From Rhizobium binae (GTDB taxonomy: Bacteria; Pseudomonadota; Alphaproteobacteria; Rhizobiales; Rhizobiaceae): a stretch of 64,000 nt of DNA. Below are positions 55,606 through 64,000 of the stretch, piece after piece; position 1 is the first letter of the stretch, and each line of letters opens with the position of its first letter. The translations under genes were made by a program, and so were the position numbers. The notes beneath the pieces were generated by a model. The model saw only the letters and a list, made by a program, of their open reading frames with translations. It ran no database searches and was not told the DNA's origin. The stretch lies in assembly GCF_017357225.1 (NCBI RefSeq), contig NZ_CP071604.1, positions 1,305,001 to 1,369,000 of the forward strand, in the 5' to 3' direction.

Positions 55606-55905
55606 TTAAGGGACGTGCGGTTCCTTGTTTCGCTGCGGAAGCGACGTTATCAGGGTTGCGCTCTCCGGCGCCAGCAGATCGTGTCTATCAGCAAACGCGA
55701 CAAACAGACCACGGGCGGTTTCCGCCTCGATTTCGCCGCGGAGTGCGGCGGTACAAGCCTTGAGGGCAATCGAATGGGCCGCGTCTCTGAGTGTCGCCGG
55801 CCATTCGGAAAGATGCCGATAGGCTTCCATGACTGTTCGGACCTCCGCTGGAAATCCGAGGCCGACAAAAATAGTGACAGGCTTTTTGAACACATCGGGT
55901 TTCAT
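55606..55905 (-). CDS. DUF982 protein
   Basis: 99 residues from ATG 55905, with GAAGGAG upstream. The motifs FVGLGFPAEVRTVMEAYRHLSEWP and KACTAALRGEIEAETARGLFVAF are the DUF982 signature, a family expanded in Rhizobiales with unknown function. A longer ORF would add 35 residues without support. Confidence 0.85.
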   Translation of the reverse strand: MKPDVFKKPVTIFVGLGFPAEVRTVMEAYRHLSEWPATLRDAAHSIALKACTAALRGEIEAETARGLFVAFADRHDLLAPESATLITSLPQRNKEPHVP

Positions 55906-56242
55906 CTTTCGCTCCTTCCCTACCGCGATGTTGAACGCGCAATCTGCGCCAAGCGGCCTGCGATAAGCGATGATGCGGCAGGCCCTTGGGCGGCGCTCGA
56001 CTGGCGGCAAATTAATTGGTTTTTGCGGGTTTTCGATTCAATAGGAAACGAGGGAAAAATTGGCGGATTTTCCAACCGGAAGCGCGCATCGACGCCGTGA
56101 AACCAACCTCTGACGCGACATCGCGTCGACCCCTGACGCAGGGGTCGTGCGATGACATCGGCTCAAACGTCGCGGTCGGATTGCACCGTGCTTCCACTGA
56201 TGACGCACTTCCTTTCTTGCCGGGCGAGCCGGAGGCGAAAGC
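55906..56242. other. Intergenic region with hairpin
   Basis: A 337-base gap between the DUF982 start and the msrB stop. It contains a perfect 9-bp hairpin with three-base loop at 56127-56147 (CGACCCCTG-ACG-CAGGGGTCG), downstream of msrB on the minus strand, possibly its terminator. A 90-codon plus-strand ORF across it resembles no protein I recognise and is probably not a gene. Confidence 0.5.
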
Positions 56243-56656
56243 CTATTTCCCCGGCTCGAACACCATGGCGTGGCCGTTGATGCAGTAGCGCAGGCCGGTG
56301 GGTGGCGGACCGTCGGGGAAGACGTGGCCGAGATGGGCATCGCAGCTGCCGCAGCGGATTTCGGTGCGCACCATGCCGTAGGTCGTGTCGCGATGTTCCG
56401 TCACCGCATCGGGCGCCACCGCTTCGAAATAGCTCGGCCAGCCGCAACCGGCGTCGAATTTCGTGTCGGAGCGAAAGAGCGGCGCGTTGCAGCCGACGCA
56501 GCGGTAAAGCCCCGTCTCGAAGGAATCCCAGTAGGGGCCGGTGAAAGCGCGCTCGGTGCCGTGCTGGCGCGTGATGCGGTATTGCTCGGGCGTCAGTTGC
56601 TCTTTCCATTCGGCATCGGTTTTATGGATCTTGGCGGTGGTTGCCGTTTCGGACAT
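56243..56656 (-). CDS. msrB: Peptide-methionine (R)-S-oxide reductase
   Basis: 137 residues from ATG 56656; the longer frame has an unlikely Arg-rich N-extension. Zinc-binding Cys pairs C53/C56 (CVGC) and C102/C105 (CGSC) and the catalytic Cys125 in RYCINGHAM are all present. Also SGWPS-like CGWPSYFEA and HLGHVFPDG motifs. It reduces methionine-R-sulfoxide in oxidised proteins, cytosolic, using thioredoxin. Fits the stress-related neighbourhood. Confidence 0.96.
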   Translation of the reverse strand: MSETATTAKIHKTDAEWKEQLTPEQYRITRQHGTERAFTGPYWDSFETGLYRCVGCNAPLFRSDTKFDAGCGWPSYFEAVAPDAVTEHRDTTYGMVRTEIRCGSCDAHLGHVFPDGPPPTGLRYCINGHAMVFEPGK

Positions 56657-56835
56657 CGCGTGCTCCTTTCGCCGAGGGGGCCGTTGCGAGAAAATGTGGT
56701 GCGCCGCCCTTGCTTCATCAAGCCTCCGGCGCCGTGGGGACCGCGGCATGCGGCAATTCAAGGGAAGCCGCCTGCTTTTACATCTATTAAGGGTTTTGTG
56801 TTAGGGTTAATGTTACGTGCATTGAGGAAACATTG

Positions 56836-57051
56836 GTGTTTGAAGCCGCAATCGCCCTGCTCTACGGTCTCGTGACCGCGGCCGCTATCACGGTCACGAT
56901 GCTGGAAGGCTGGGCCAATCATGACGGCTTGACGTTCCATCGTCTTGCCGGCCTCGTCGGGTGCCTGCTGTGGCCGCTGACGCTTGTCCTCTTTGTCCTG
57001 CACGGCTGCGTCGTCCGGATGCTGGTGCGTCTTTCCCGCTCGGCCGCCTGA
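56836..57051 (+). CDS. Small membrane protein of unknown function
   Basis: 71 residues from GTG 56836 (GAGGAAA upstream; TTG 56833 is alternative). Two predicted membrane helices: IALLYGLVTAAAITVTML and the hydrophobic GLVGCLLWPLTLVLFVLHGCVVRML. Short positively charged C-terminus. It precedes the Mrp antiporter operon by 104 bases and is not part of known Mrp sets. Confidence 0.6.
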   Translation: MFEAAIALLYGLVTAAAITVTMLEGWANHDGLTFHRLAGLVGCLLWPLTLVLFVLHGCVVRMLVRLSRSAA

Positions 57052-57155
57052 CCGCGCCGGCGACCGAAATCGCTTGAGACGCCTTCACGATTCGCCTAAG
57101 TCAGAAGACGAGCCGATTTGCATCGGCGTTCCGTCTGGCAGGTAGAGGAGGAGAC

Positions 57156-59522
57156 ATGGCCGATGTCACGGCTCTGACATTACTGGCCCTGTGTCTGCCG
57201 CTCGCCGGCGCTCTTGCCGCTCCCCTCGTCATCCGCATCCTCGGCGCAAATGGCGCCTGGTTGCTGGCGGCCGCTCCGCTCTTCGCCTTCCTGCATTTTC
57301 TGCGGCTGCTTCCGCAGATCGCGCGCGGTCAGACCGTCACCGGTGGTTATGCCTGGGTGCCGAGCTACAACCTCTCCTTTTCCTGGTTTCTCGACGGGCT
57401 GTCGCTGGCTTTCGCGCTGCTGATCACCGGCATCGGCACGCTGATCGTGCTCTATGCCGGCGCCTATCTCAGGGGGCACAAGGATCAGGGCCGCTTCTTC
57501 TCCTTCATCTTCCTCTTCATGGGGGCGATGCTCGGCATCGTGGTGTCCGACAGCTTCCTGATGTTCTTCATTTTCTGGGAACTGACGTCGATCACTTCCT
57601 TCCTGCTGATCGGCTTCGATCACGAGCGCGAGGCGGCCCGTCGCGCCGCCCTGCAGGCGCTTGTCGTCACCGGCGGGGGAGGGCTCTGTCTGCTCGCCGG
57701 CCTGCTCATCCTCTGGAACATGTCGGGCGTCACGCAGATGTCGCAGCTGATCGGATCGGGCGATATCCTGCGCGAAAGCCCGCTCTATCTGGCGGCTCTC
57801 ATTCTGGTGCTCGGCGGCGCCTTCACCAAGTCGGCGCAGTTTCCCTTTCATTTCTGGCTGCCGAACGCCATGGAGGCGCCGACGCCGGTGTCGGCCTACC
57901 TGCACTCGGCCACCATGGTGAAAGCTGGCGTTTATCTGCTGATGCGGCTCAATCCGGTCATGGGCGCAACGCCTGCCTGGGAAATCCTTCTGCCCTTCTT
58001 CGGCGGCCTGACCCTGGCGGTCGGCACGGCGCTCGCCGTCCGCCAGACCGACCTGAAGCTCAAGCTCGCTCATACCACCGTCTCCTCGCTCGGCCTGCTC
58101 GTCATGCTGATCGGATTCGGTTCCGACGACGCGGTGGAGGCGGCGGCGCTCTATCTGGTGGCCCATTCCCTCTTCAAGGGTGCGCTCTTCATGGTCGCCG
58201 GCATCATCGATCACGAGACCGGCACGCGCGACATCACCCGGCTCGGCGGCCTCGGGCGGGCCATGCCGATGACATGGATCATCGCCCTTGCCGCGGCCTT
58301 CTCCATGGCCGGCCTGCCACCCTTCTTCGGTTTTCTCGCCAAGGAGGAGATCTATGCAGCGCTCGTCGGCGGCGACATCCGCGCCATCACCTTCACGGCG
58401 ATCGCCGTCTTCGGCAATGCGCTGATGTTTGCCGTCGCTTTCGCCGTGGCGCTGAAACCCTTCCTCGGCCGGCCGGCGCAGACGCCGAAAACCGCGCACG
58501 AGGCGCCCGTCCTGCTCTGGCTGGGCCCCGCCGTCCTCGCCGTCCTCGGCCTGTTGTCGGCGGTTTTTGCGACCTTCACCCATGCCGCTCTGTCCTCGCC
58601 GATCGCGGCCGCGATCCGCGGGGCCCCGGTCGAAATTGCCATTTCGCTGGCGCCGCATATCGGCCTTCCCTTGGCCCTTTCGCTGCTGACGGTGCTGCTC
58701 GGCATCGGCGTCTACTGGCAGCTCGATCGGGCGCGATTCTGGATGGCGGTTTTTCTGCGCGCGGCCGGGCGCGGGCCGGACCATGGTTTCGACCTTGCCA
58801 TGTCGGCCCTTGTCCGCTTCGCCGGCCGCCTCATCCGCATTGTCCAGCCGGGGCGGCTGGAGATCTATGTCGCCTGCACCTTCCTCTGCCTCGCCGCCAT
58901 TCTCATCATTCCGCTGATCCTCTATGGTGAACTGCCGCATCTTCCCGCCTGGCCGGCAGATGTCAGGCCGCATGAATGGGCGGTCTTCCTGATCGCTGCC
59001 TTCGGCCTTGCCGCCGTGCTCGTTGCCCACGACCGGCTGACAGCGATCGTCTCGCTCGGCATCCAGGGTTTCGCCGTCGCCGTCATCTTCCTGCTGTTCG
59101 GCGCGCCGGACCTGTCCTTCACCCAATTCATGGTCGAGACGCTTTCGGTGGTCATCCTCGCCCTCGTCATGACCAGGCTTCGGCTCTCTCCCGACGACCG
59201 GCGCCGGCCCGGCCACAGGCTCTTGCACGGCGCGCTGGCGCTTGCCTGCGGCCTCGGTTTTTCGCTTCTGCTGCTGCGGGCGACGCAGGGGCCGTTCAAC
59301 GAGGCGCTGACAGCATTTTTCAACGCCTATTCCAAATCGATCGCCCACGGCGCCAATGTCGTCAACGTCATCATCGTCGATTTCCGCGGCACCGACACGC
59401 TCGGCGAGATCGCCGTCGTCGCGGTGACCGGCCTTGCGATCCTGGCGCTCATCCGCATCCGTGCTGGCAGCGAGCGCAGGCTTGCGGCCAATGATCCCGA
59501 TGCGGTCGGAGCAGAGGATTGA
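57156..59522 (+). CDS. mnhA: Mrp/Mnh cation:proton antiporter subunit A
   Basis: 788 residues behind GGAGGA. N-terminal two thirds are the NuoL-like proton-channel fold ([65 protein letters not shown]). The C-terminal part has MrpB-like segments ([20 protein letters not shown] and [18 protein letters not shown]). Length and content match group 1 MrpA with separate B. Exports Na+ or K+ against protons. First gene of the operon A-G. Confidence 0.95.
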   Translation: MADVTALTLLALCLPLAGALAAPLVIRILGANGAWLLAAAPLFAFLHFLRLLPQIARGQTVTGGYAWVPSYNLSFSWFLDGLSLAFALLITGIGTLIVLYAGAYLRGHKDQGRFFSFIFLFMGAMLGIVVSDSFLMFFIFWELTSITSFLLIGFDHEREAARRAALQALVVTGGGGLCLLAGLLILWNMSGVTQMSQLIGSGDILRESPLYLAALILVLGGAFTKSAQFPFHFWLPNAMEAPTPVSAYLHSATMVKAGVYLLMRLNPVMGATPAWEILLPFFGGLTLAVGTALAVRQTDLKLKLAHTTVSSLGLLVMLIGFGSDDAVEAAALYLVAHSLFKGALFMVAGIIDHETGTRDITRLGGLGRAMPMTWIIALAAAFSMAGLPPFFGFLAKEEIYAALVGGDIRAITFTAIAVFGNALMFAVAFAVALKPFLGRPAQTPKTAHEAPVLLWLGPAVLAVLGLLSAVFATFTHAALSSPIAAAIRGAPVEIAISLAPHIGLPLALSLLTVLLGIGVYWQLDRARFWMAVFLRAAGRGPDHGFDLAMSALVRFAGRLIRIVQPGRLEIYVACTFLCLAAILIIPLILYGELPHLPAWPADVRPHEWAVFLIAAFGLAAVLVAHDRLTAIVSLGIQGFAVAVIFLLFGAPDLSFTQFMVETLSVVILALVMTRLRLSPDDRRRPGHRLLHGALALACGLGFSLLLLRATQGPFNEALTAFFNAYSKSIAHGANVVNVIIVDFRGTDTLGEIAVVAVTGLAILALIRIRAGSERRLAANDPDAVGAED

Positions 59523-59526
59523 TGAC

Positions 59527-59967
59527 GTGAACACGCTGATCTTCCGCACCGTCGCTCCGTTCCTGACCGCGCTGATGCTGCTTTTTTCCGTCTTCGTGCT
59601 GCTGCGCGGCCATAACGAGCCGGGTGGCGGCTTCATCGGCGGGCTGATCGCCGCCTCGGGACTGGCGATCTTCGGCATTGCCCGGGGCGTCGCCGCCGTC
59701 CGCCGCGCCCTGTACTTCCACCCGCTGTCGATTGCCGGCTGCGGCCTCTTCCTATCGACTGTGGCCGGTCTTCTCTCCATCCTCGTCGGCGTTCCCTTCA
59801 TGACCGGCCTCTGGATCTACCCGAACCTTCTCGGCCTCGAGGTGCCGTTGTCGAGCGTCATGCTCTTCGACGTCGGCGTCTATCTCGTCGTGCTCGGCGC
59901 CATCACCTCGATCGCCCTGACATTGGAAGAAAAGGAAGTGGCAATGGAAGAAAAGGAGATGGAGTGA
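59527..59967 (+). CDS. mnhB: Mrp/Mnh antiporter subunit B
   Basis: 146 residues from GTG 59527 (AGAGGA upstream). Four helices with [21 protein letters not shown] [16 protein letters not shown] and [17 protein letters not shown]. The Lys/Glu-rich C-tail ([13 protein letters not shown]) is unusual. The start lies four bases after the mnhA stop and the end overlaps mnhC (TGATG). Confidence 0.93.
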   Translation: MNTLIFRTVAPFLTALMLLFSVFVLLRGHNEPGGGFIGGLIAASGLAIFGIARGVAAVRRALYFHPLSIAGCGLFLSTVAGLLSILVGVPFMTGLWIYPNLLGLEVPLSSVMLFDVGVYLVVLGAITSIALTLEEKEVAMEEKEME

Positions 59968-60344
59968 TGGAGCCGCTTCTCGCGATCCTCGTCGGCCTCT
60001 TCTTTGCCGCCGCGATCTATCTGATGCTGTCGAGGTACTCGATCCGCATTATGCTCGGCATCGCCATCCTCGGCAATGCGGTCAACCTGCTGCTCTTTAC
60101 CGGCGGCCGGCTGACGCGTGCGGTGCCGCCGATCATCCCGGCGGATGTCGACGCCTTGCCCGCCGGCGCCGCCAATCCGTTGCCGCAGGCGCTTATCCTG
60201 ACGGCGATCGTCATCTCCTTTTCCTTCCTCGCCTTCCTGCTGGTGCTGACCTACCGCGCCTATCAGGATCTCGGCACCGACGACACCAGCGAAATGCGCG
60301 CCGCCGAACCCGACGACCGGCCGCTGCCGCCGTTGGGGTATTGA
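59967..60344 (+). CDS. mnhC: Mrp/Mnh antiporter subunit C (NuoK-like)
   Basis: 125 residues from ATG 59967, overlapping the mnhB stop by one base. Three membrane helices with RIMLGIAILGNAVNLLLF and NPLPQALILTAIVISFSFLAFLL, the NuoK/MnhC pattern with a membrane Glu-region replaced by Asn. A GTG at 59964 is the alternative start. Followed by an inverted-repeat element before mnhD. Confidence 0.93.
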   Translation: MEPLLAILVGLFFAAAIYLMLSRYSIRIMLGIAILGNAVNLLLFTGGRLTRAVPPIIPADVDALPAGAANPLPQALILTAIVISFSFLAFLLVLTYRAYQDLGTDDTSEMRAAEPDDRPLPPLGY

Positions 60345-60647
60345 GGATGGAGATGCGGAGCCTGATTGAAGCGCTGTCAGCTGCTTCCCTCTTCTCCCCA
60401 GCGGGGGTCCGAAGGATGGGTCGAGACCCGTCGCTCGATCCGGATTGGTGCCCGTCAGGGCGGATGAGGGGCGAGAGGAGCAATAGCGACGAGCGTCCGA
60501 AACGCAAGCGAAAGGCAGTAATTTCGGCACAACGAAGGGTAGCCTATACCGTGTGGCGGCCCCCCTCATCCGATCCTTCGGGCCACCTTCTCCCCGCCGG
60601 GGAGAAGACGGAGCAAGCCTCGCCGACCGGAAAAGAAACCTGATCGC
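60345..60647. repeat. Inverted-repeat element (60387-60611) between mnhC and mnhD
   Basis: About 225 bases with imperfect terminal inverted repeats of roughly 40 bases: left end CCCTCTTCTCCCCAGCGGGG at 60387-60406, right end (60592-60611) its inverse with two mismatches, then a shared TCCGAAGGAT pair further inside. The right arm itself is a perfect hairpin (60587-60607, CTTCTCCCC-GCC-GGGGAGAAG). No ORF. This looks like a rhizobial intergenic mosaic (RIME-like) element inserted into the operon; the two genes are otherwise close. Confidence 0.85.
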
Positions 60648-62201
60648 ATGGCCGCTCCCACCGCCACCGTTGATCTCTCCGCCGCCCTGGTCACCGCCCC
60701 GGTGCCCATCGGTCATTGGCTTGCCATCCTGCCGGTGGCCCATTGCATCATGCTCGGCGCCGTCCTGCTGATGGTGCGCGCCTATCCCCGCTTGCAGGCC
60801 TGGCTGGCCATTTCCGGCCTCGCGGGCTTGGCGCTGATGGATGCGGCGCTGCTTGCCAAAGTCGCGGCCGAAGGGCCGCTGACCATGGTCATGGGGCGCT
60901 GGCTGCCGCCCTTCGGCATCGCCTTCACCGTCGATCTCTTCGGTGCGCTGATGGCCTTCGCCGCAGCCCTTGCGGGGCTCGCCGGCGGCATCCATGCGCT
61001 GGCCGATATCGGCGAAAGCGGCCGCCGATACGGTTTCTTTCCGTTGCTCATGCTGCTGATGGCCGGTGTCACCGGCGCCTTTCTCACCGGCGACGTCTTC
61101 AATCTCTATGTCTGGTTCGAGGTTCTGCTGATCTCCTCCTTCGGGCTGATCATCCTCGGCTCGGAACGGCAGCAGATCGACGGCGCGCTGAAATATGCAG
61201 TACTCAACCTGATTGCCACGACCTTGTTCCTGGTCGGCGTCGGCATTCTCTATGCCGTCTTCGGCACGCTCAACATGGCCGATATCGCCGGGAAGGCGAG
61301 CGACATCGGCGGCACGGCGCCGTTGATGTCGCTGGCGAGCCTCTTCCTGCTTGCCTTTGCCATGAAGGCGGCCGCCTTCCCGGTCAATTTCTGGCTGCCC
61401 GCCGCCTATCATACGCCGCGCATCACCGTCTCGGCGCTGTTTGCCGGCCTGCTGACCAAGGTCGGCATCTACGCGCTGGTGCGGGTCATGGTCATGCTGC
61501 TGCCGGTCGAACGCGCCGAACTCAGCCTGGTGATCGCGCTCGCTGCCGCCGCCACCATTCTCGTCGGCGCGCTCGGCGCCTTGGCCGAAAACGATGTCCG
61601 CAGAATGCTCGGCCATGTCGTTATTTCGGGCATCGGCAACATGCTTGCAGGCGTCGCGCTCGGCAATGCCGGCGGCATCGGCGGCGCCGTCTTCTACGCG
61701 CTCCATTCCATGGTGCTGATGACGGCGCTTTATCTTGCCGCCGGCGAGATCGGCCGACGCGGTGGTAGCTTTTCGCTCTCGGAACTCGGCGGGCTCTATC
61801 GGCAAAGCGGCGGCTTCGCCGCGCTGTCGCTCGTGCTCTTCCTTGCCGCCTGTGGCCTGCCGCCCTTTGCCGGCTTCTGGCCGAAGGTCATGCTCGTCAA
61901 GGCGGCGCTCGATAGCGGTGCCTGGTGGTTGGCGGCGGCAATCCTCGCCGGCGGTTTCTTGACGACGATCGCTTTCGGCCGCCTCTTCCTCTTTGCCTAT
62001 TGGCGCCCCGCGCCGATGGCGCTTGCGCCGTCGCGGCCCTCCTGGCGCACCGTTCTGCCGGTCGCCGTGCTGACCGCCCTCACCATCGGCTTTGGCATCC
62101 TGCCGGAACGGCTGCTGGCGCTGTCGCAAGCGGCCGCCGCCGGCCTTGTCGATCCCCGGGCCTATCTCCAGTCGGTCTTCCCGGAAGGAGCTCAGCGGTG
62201 A
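60648..62201 (+). CDS. mnhD: Mrp/Mnh antiporter subunit D (NuoM/N-like)
   Basis: 517 residues; NuoN-like proton-channel fold. Visible: NLYVWFEVLLISSFGLIILGSE with a membrane Glu, AAAFPVNFWLPAAYHTPRITVSALFAGLLTK with a membrane Lys, and GNMLAGVALGN. The stop overlaps the mnhE start by GTGA. Works with MnhA in the antiport complex. The start at ATG 60648 lacks a strong ribosome site within the element's end. Confidence 0.95.
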   Translation: MAAPTATVDLSAALVTAPVPIGHWLAILPVAHCIMLGAVLLMVRAYPRLQAWLAISGLAGLALMDAALLAKVAAEGPLTMVMGRWLPPFGIAFTVDLFGALMAFAAALAGLAGGIHALADIGESGRRYGFFPLLMLLMAGVTGAFLTGDVFNLYVWFEVLLISSFGLIILGSERQQIDGALKYAVLNLIATTLFLVGVGILYAVFGTLNMADIAGKASDIGGTAPLMSLASLFLLAFAMKAAAFPVNFWLPAAYHTPRITVSALFAGLLTKVGIYALVRVMVMLLPVERAELSLVIALAAAATILVGALGALAENDVRRMLGHVVISGIGNMLAGVALGNAGGIGGAVFYALHSMVLMTALYLAAGEIGRRGGSFSLSELGGLYRQSGGFAALSLVLFLAACGLPPFAGFWPKVMLVKAALDSGAWWLAAAILAGGFLTTIAFGRLFLFAYWRPAPMALAPSRPSWRTVLPVAVLTALTIGFGILPERLLALSQAAAAGLVDPRAYLQSVFPEGAQR

Positions 62202-62671
62202 TCGTCTTTCTCTTCAACCTGCTGCTCGCCATCGCCTGGGTCGCCGTTACCGGCAGCGCCTCGCTGCACAATCTCGTCTTCGGCTTCCTGCTGGCGGCCC
62301 TGGCGCTGGCCGTCATCCGTGAACCCTTCGGCGGCGGGGGATATCTGCGCCGCACCCGCTTGCTGCTTTCGCTGATGGCCCTGTTCCTCAAGGAACTGTC
62401 GCTGTCGGCCTGGAAGGTCACGCTCACCGTTCTCTCGCCGGATATGAAGCTGAAGCCCGGCATCTTCGCCTTTCCTCTGACGGTGACGAGCGATTTCGAA
62501 ATCACCCTGCTTGCAAATCTCATCACCCTGACACCCGGCACGCTTTCCGTCGATGTCTCGTTGGATCGCCGCACGCTCTATGTCCACGCGCTCGATTGCT
62601 CCGATCCCGAGGCGACAAGTCGCGGCATTGCCAACGGTTTCGAACGCAAGATCATGGAGGCCTTCCGGTGA
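62198..62671 (+). CDS. mnhE: Mrp/Mnh antiporter subunit E
   Basis: 157 residues from GTG 62198, overlapping mnhD by four bases (GGAAGGAG upstream). Two or three N-terminal membrane helices, then a soluble domain with the MnhE signature [24 protein letters not shown]. Overlaps mnhF by four bases. Confidence 0.94.
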   Translation: MIVFLFNLLLAIAWVAVTGSASLHNLVFGFLLAALALAVIREPFGGGGYLRRTRLLLSLMALFLKELSLSAWKVTLTVLSPDMKLKPGIFAFPLTVTSDFEITLLANLITLTPGTLSVDVSLDRRTLYVHALDCSDPEATSRGIANGFERKIMEAFR

Positions 62672-63021
62672 TCACGCCTGCCGCCATCGTCGCCGTCGCA
62701 TCCTCGGCCGCCCTCGTCATCCTCGGCCTGGCGCTGCTTTTGACCGTCTGGCGGGTCGTTGCCGGCCCAACATTGCCGGATCGCATCCTCGCCCTCGACA
62801 TGCTGACCGGCATCGCCATCGGCTTCATCGCCGTCATCGCAATCAAGACAGGGTTTTCCCTCTACATCGATATCGCCATCTCGCTCGGCCTCGTCGGCTT
62901 CCTGGCAACCGTCGCCTTCGCCCGCTTCGTGCTGTCGCGTGGCAATGACAAATCGCCGCCATCGGCGTCCGCGACAAAGAGCGGCGCAAAGAGGCGCCCA
63001 GTTGGGAGGAAGGGAGGATGA
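62668..63021 (+). CDS. mnhF: Mrp/Mnh antiporter subunit F
   Basis: 117 residues from GTG 62668. Three helices with [23 protein letters not shown], the MnhF hallmark (Asp in the first loop). The C-terminal tail is basic and Ser/Lys-rich, longer than usual (about 25 residues after FVLSR). Overlaps the mnhG start at 63018. Confidence 0.94.
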   Translation: MITPAAIVAVASSAALVILGLALLLTVWRVVAGPTLPDRILALDMLTGIAIGFIAVIAIKTGFSLYIDIAISLGLVGFLATVAFARFVLSRGNDKSPPSASATKSGAKRRPVGRKGG

Positions 63022-63350
63022 TGGCTTATCTCGTCGCAGCCGTCACCGCGGTGCTGCTTATTGCCGGTGCGTTCTTTGCCCTCGCGGCGGCCACCGGCCT
63101 GGTCCGGCTGCCCGATCTCTATACGCGCATGCACTCGGCCTCGAAGGCCGGCACCGTCGGCTCCGGCCTGCTGCTCTTTGCCGCCGGGCTCTATTCGCAG
63201 GACCCAGCGGTTATCGCCCGCGCCCTTGCCGGTTTCGTCTTCTTCCTGTTGACGGCGCCGGTTTCCGCCCATTTGCTGGCGAGGGCGGCACATCATTCGG
63301 GACACGATCTCGGTGCGATCTCGGTCCGCGATGATATGCGCAAACGCTGA
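63018..63350 (+). CDS. mnhG: Mrp/Mnh antiporter subunit G
   Basis: 110 residues from ATG 63018; a second ATG follows at 63021. Three helices with [26 protein letters not shown], the conserved MnhG region, and a [14 protein letters not shown] helix. Last gene of the seven-gene operon; no terminator hairpin is obvious immediately after. Confidence 0.94.
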   Translation: MMAYLVAAVTAVLLIAGAFFALAAATGLVRLPDLYTRMHSASKAGTVGSGLLLFAAGLYSQDPAVIARALAGFVFFLLTAPVSAHLLARAAHHSGHDLGAISVRDDMRKR

Positions 63351-63789
63351 GGGGTGCTATTGCGGCCTTAACCTGTTTTACGTCTGACTTATGCACAGGA
63401 ACCTGTGAGTAAAGCTTGGCCTAAAGTCCTATAATTCTTCGTCGGCCATTTTTTCTCAAGAAAAACGACAAATAATAATTGGCCTTTCGGTCAAACGATG
63501 GTATTTGAAAATGCAAGTAGAATTCTGATTGCGAGTTACAATCGTACTGCTTCCAAGTCCCTCAGTTTTGATTTTTCAATGTCTAAACTGGGGCCATCGC
63601 CTGGAGCACGACGTAGTGGTTTTCGGTCAGGCAGTATAAGAACAGGTCTCGAACTTCGGAATCTAGGGGTGGATTTCACGTTTTTCGAAACAGAAGATTG
63701 CTTCCTGTGCTTTTGCTGTTCGCTTCTACGAGGCGGGTCTTTGGCGTGACAGTCAAAGATCGTTTGAGCATGCTAACAGGAGAAAAAAT
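63351..63789. promoter_or_regulatory. AT-richer leader/promoter region before mucR-like gene
   Basis: This 439-base stretch has clearly more A+T than its neighbours. A T/A-rich hairpin (TTTTTCT-CA-AGAAAAA) is at 63450-63465. An 83-codon ORF (63498-63749) has no protein-like features and is not called. MucR/Ros proteins autoregulate through AT-rich upstream sites (family knowledge), so this probably holds that control region and perhaps a long 5' UTR. Confidence 0.5.
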
Positions 63790-64000
63790 ATGACGGATAT
63801 GGCGACCGGCAATGGGCCGGAGCTGCTTGTGGAACTGACGGCCGACATCGTCGCGGCTTATGTCAGCAACCATGTTGTCCCGGTCAGCGACCTGGCAAAT
63901 CTGATTTCCGACGTGCATTCGGCACTGAGCAACACATCCGTACCGCAGCCCGCTGCGGCCGTTGTCGAAAAGCAGAAGCCTGCAGTCTCTGTCCGCAAGT
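63790..64000 (+). CDS. mucR: MucR/Ros-family zinc-finger regulator (N-terminal part)
   Basis: About 70 codons before the window edge, with ACAGGAG before the ATG at 63790. The N-terminus [20 protein letters not shown] and [17 protein letters not shown] is the invariant MucR/RosR/Ros start, and KPAVSVRK leads toward the C2H2-type zinc finger that lies outside the window. These regulators control exopolysaccharide, motility and symbiosis genes in rhizobia. In R. leguminosarum the orthologue is named rosR. Confidence 0.92.
   Translation, partial: MTDMATGNGPELLVELTADIVAAYVSNHVVPVSDLANLISDVHSALSNTSVPQPAAAVVEKQKPAVSVRK

Noticed and set aside
56016..56288. 90-codon plus-strand ORF between DUF982 and msrB
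   Set aside because: Overlaps the msrB end and lacks protein-like features.
57180..59801. 873-codon minus-strand ORF opposite mnhA
   Set aside because: It mirrors the well-supported mnhA frame; its protein is full of Arg/Gln/Asp-rich, repetitive content typical of an antisense shadow in GC-rich DNA.
59880..62129. 749-codon minus-strand ORF opposite mnhB-mnhD
   Set aside because: Shadow of three real genes with no recognisable domain, running through the inverted-repeat element.
63498..63749. 83-codon ORF in the mucR leader
   Set aside because: No ribosome site of note, unusual composition and no recognisable sequence; probably noncoding leader.

Overview
The window reads as chromosome of a fast-growing Rhizobium (R. 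leguminosarum / R. etli type). This rests on several family-level signs: a MucR/Ros N-terminus at the right edge, a dmeR-dmeF nickel/cobalt efflux pair, DUF982, DUF930, DUF1127 and Usg proteins, a CIRCE-controlled groESL, a ROSE-type RNA thermometer before an hsp20 gene, dispersed rhizobial palindromes, and uniformly GC-rich coding sequence. The species assignment is inference. I found no rRNA, tRNA, CRISPR array, integrase or complete insertion sequence.

Layout. 0-13 kb: small regulator/enzyme pairs. These are an isochorismatase-like hydrolase divergent from a LysR gene, a zinc alcohol dehydrogenase, a class IV aminotransferase followed by four 80-bp tandem repeats, a LysR gene divergent from an EmrA/EmrB-type efflux operon that also carries a class III nucleotide cyclase, nadE, a beta-class glutathione transferase divergent from a TetR gene across a long inverted repeat, and an MFS exporter. 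13-26 kb: a frameshifted TauE/SafE permease, a methyltransferase, sodB, a metallophosphoesterase, a WYL regulator divergent from a LysE exporter, two c-type cytochromes, dmeRF, a class A beta-lactamase, and a SARP/TolB/TPR regulator. 26-47 kb: membrane quinoprotein glucose dehydrogenase, SelO, a LysR/NmrA divergent pair, a DHA2 exporter, a homocysteine methyltransferase with a small downstream gene, TetR, DUF1697, oligopeptidase B, a polysaccharide deacetylase, a DAO-family oxidoreductase, an AI-2E-type permease, a VOC protein, a universal stress protein, a hemolysin-III-like protein, a PAT-type acetyltransferase and an exported pentapeptide-repeat protein.

47-57 kb is a stress-related cluster: usg, CIRCE-groES-groEL, a small rhizobial protein, a GT4 glycosyltransferase with a debranching-enzyme-like glycosidase, two hsp20 genes (the first behind a thermometer leader), DUF982 and msrB. 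57-63.4 kb is a complete seven-gene Mrp/Mnh cation/proton antiporter operon (A-G) whose genes overlap or nearly abut, except that a 225-bp inverted-repeat element sits between C and D. The right end has a 439-bp AT-richer leader before the truncated mucR-like gene.

The best candidates for novelty are the 80-bp tandem array, the element inside the mrp operon, the efflux operon with a built-in cyclase, the two TetR operators, and the chaperone/carbohydrate-enzyme neighbourhood. I did not find a clearly new multi-gene system. All start choices and family calls come from reading the sequence without database searches.
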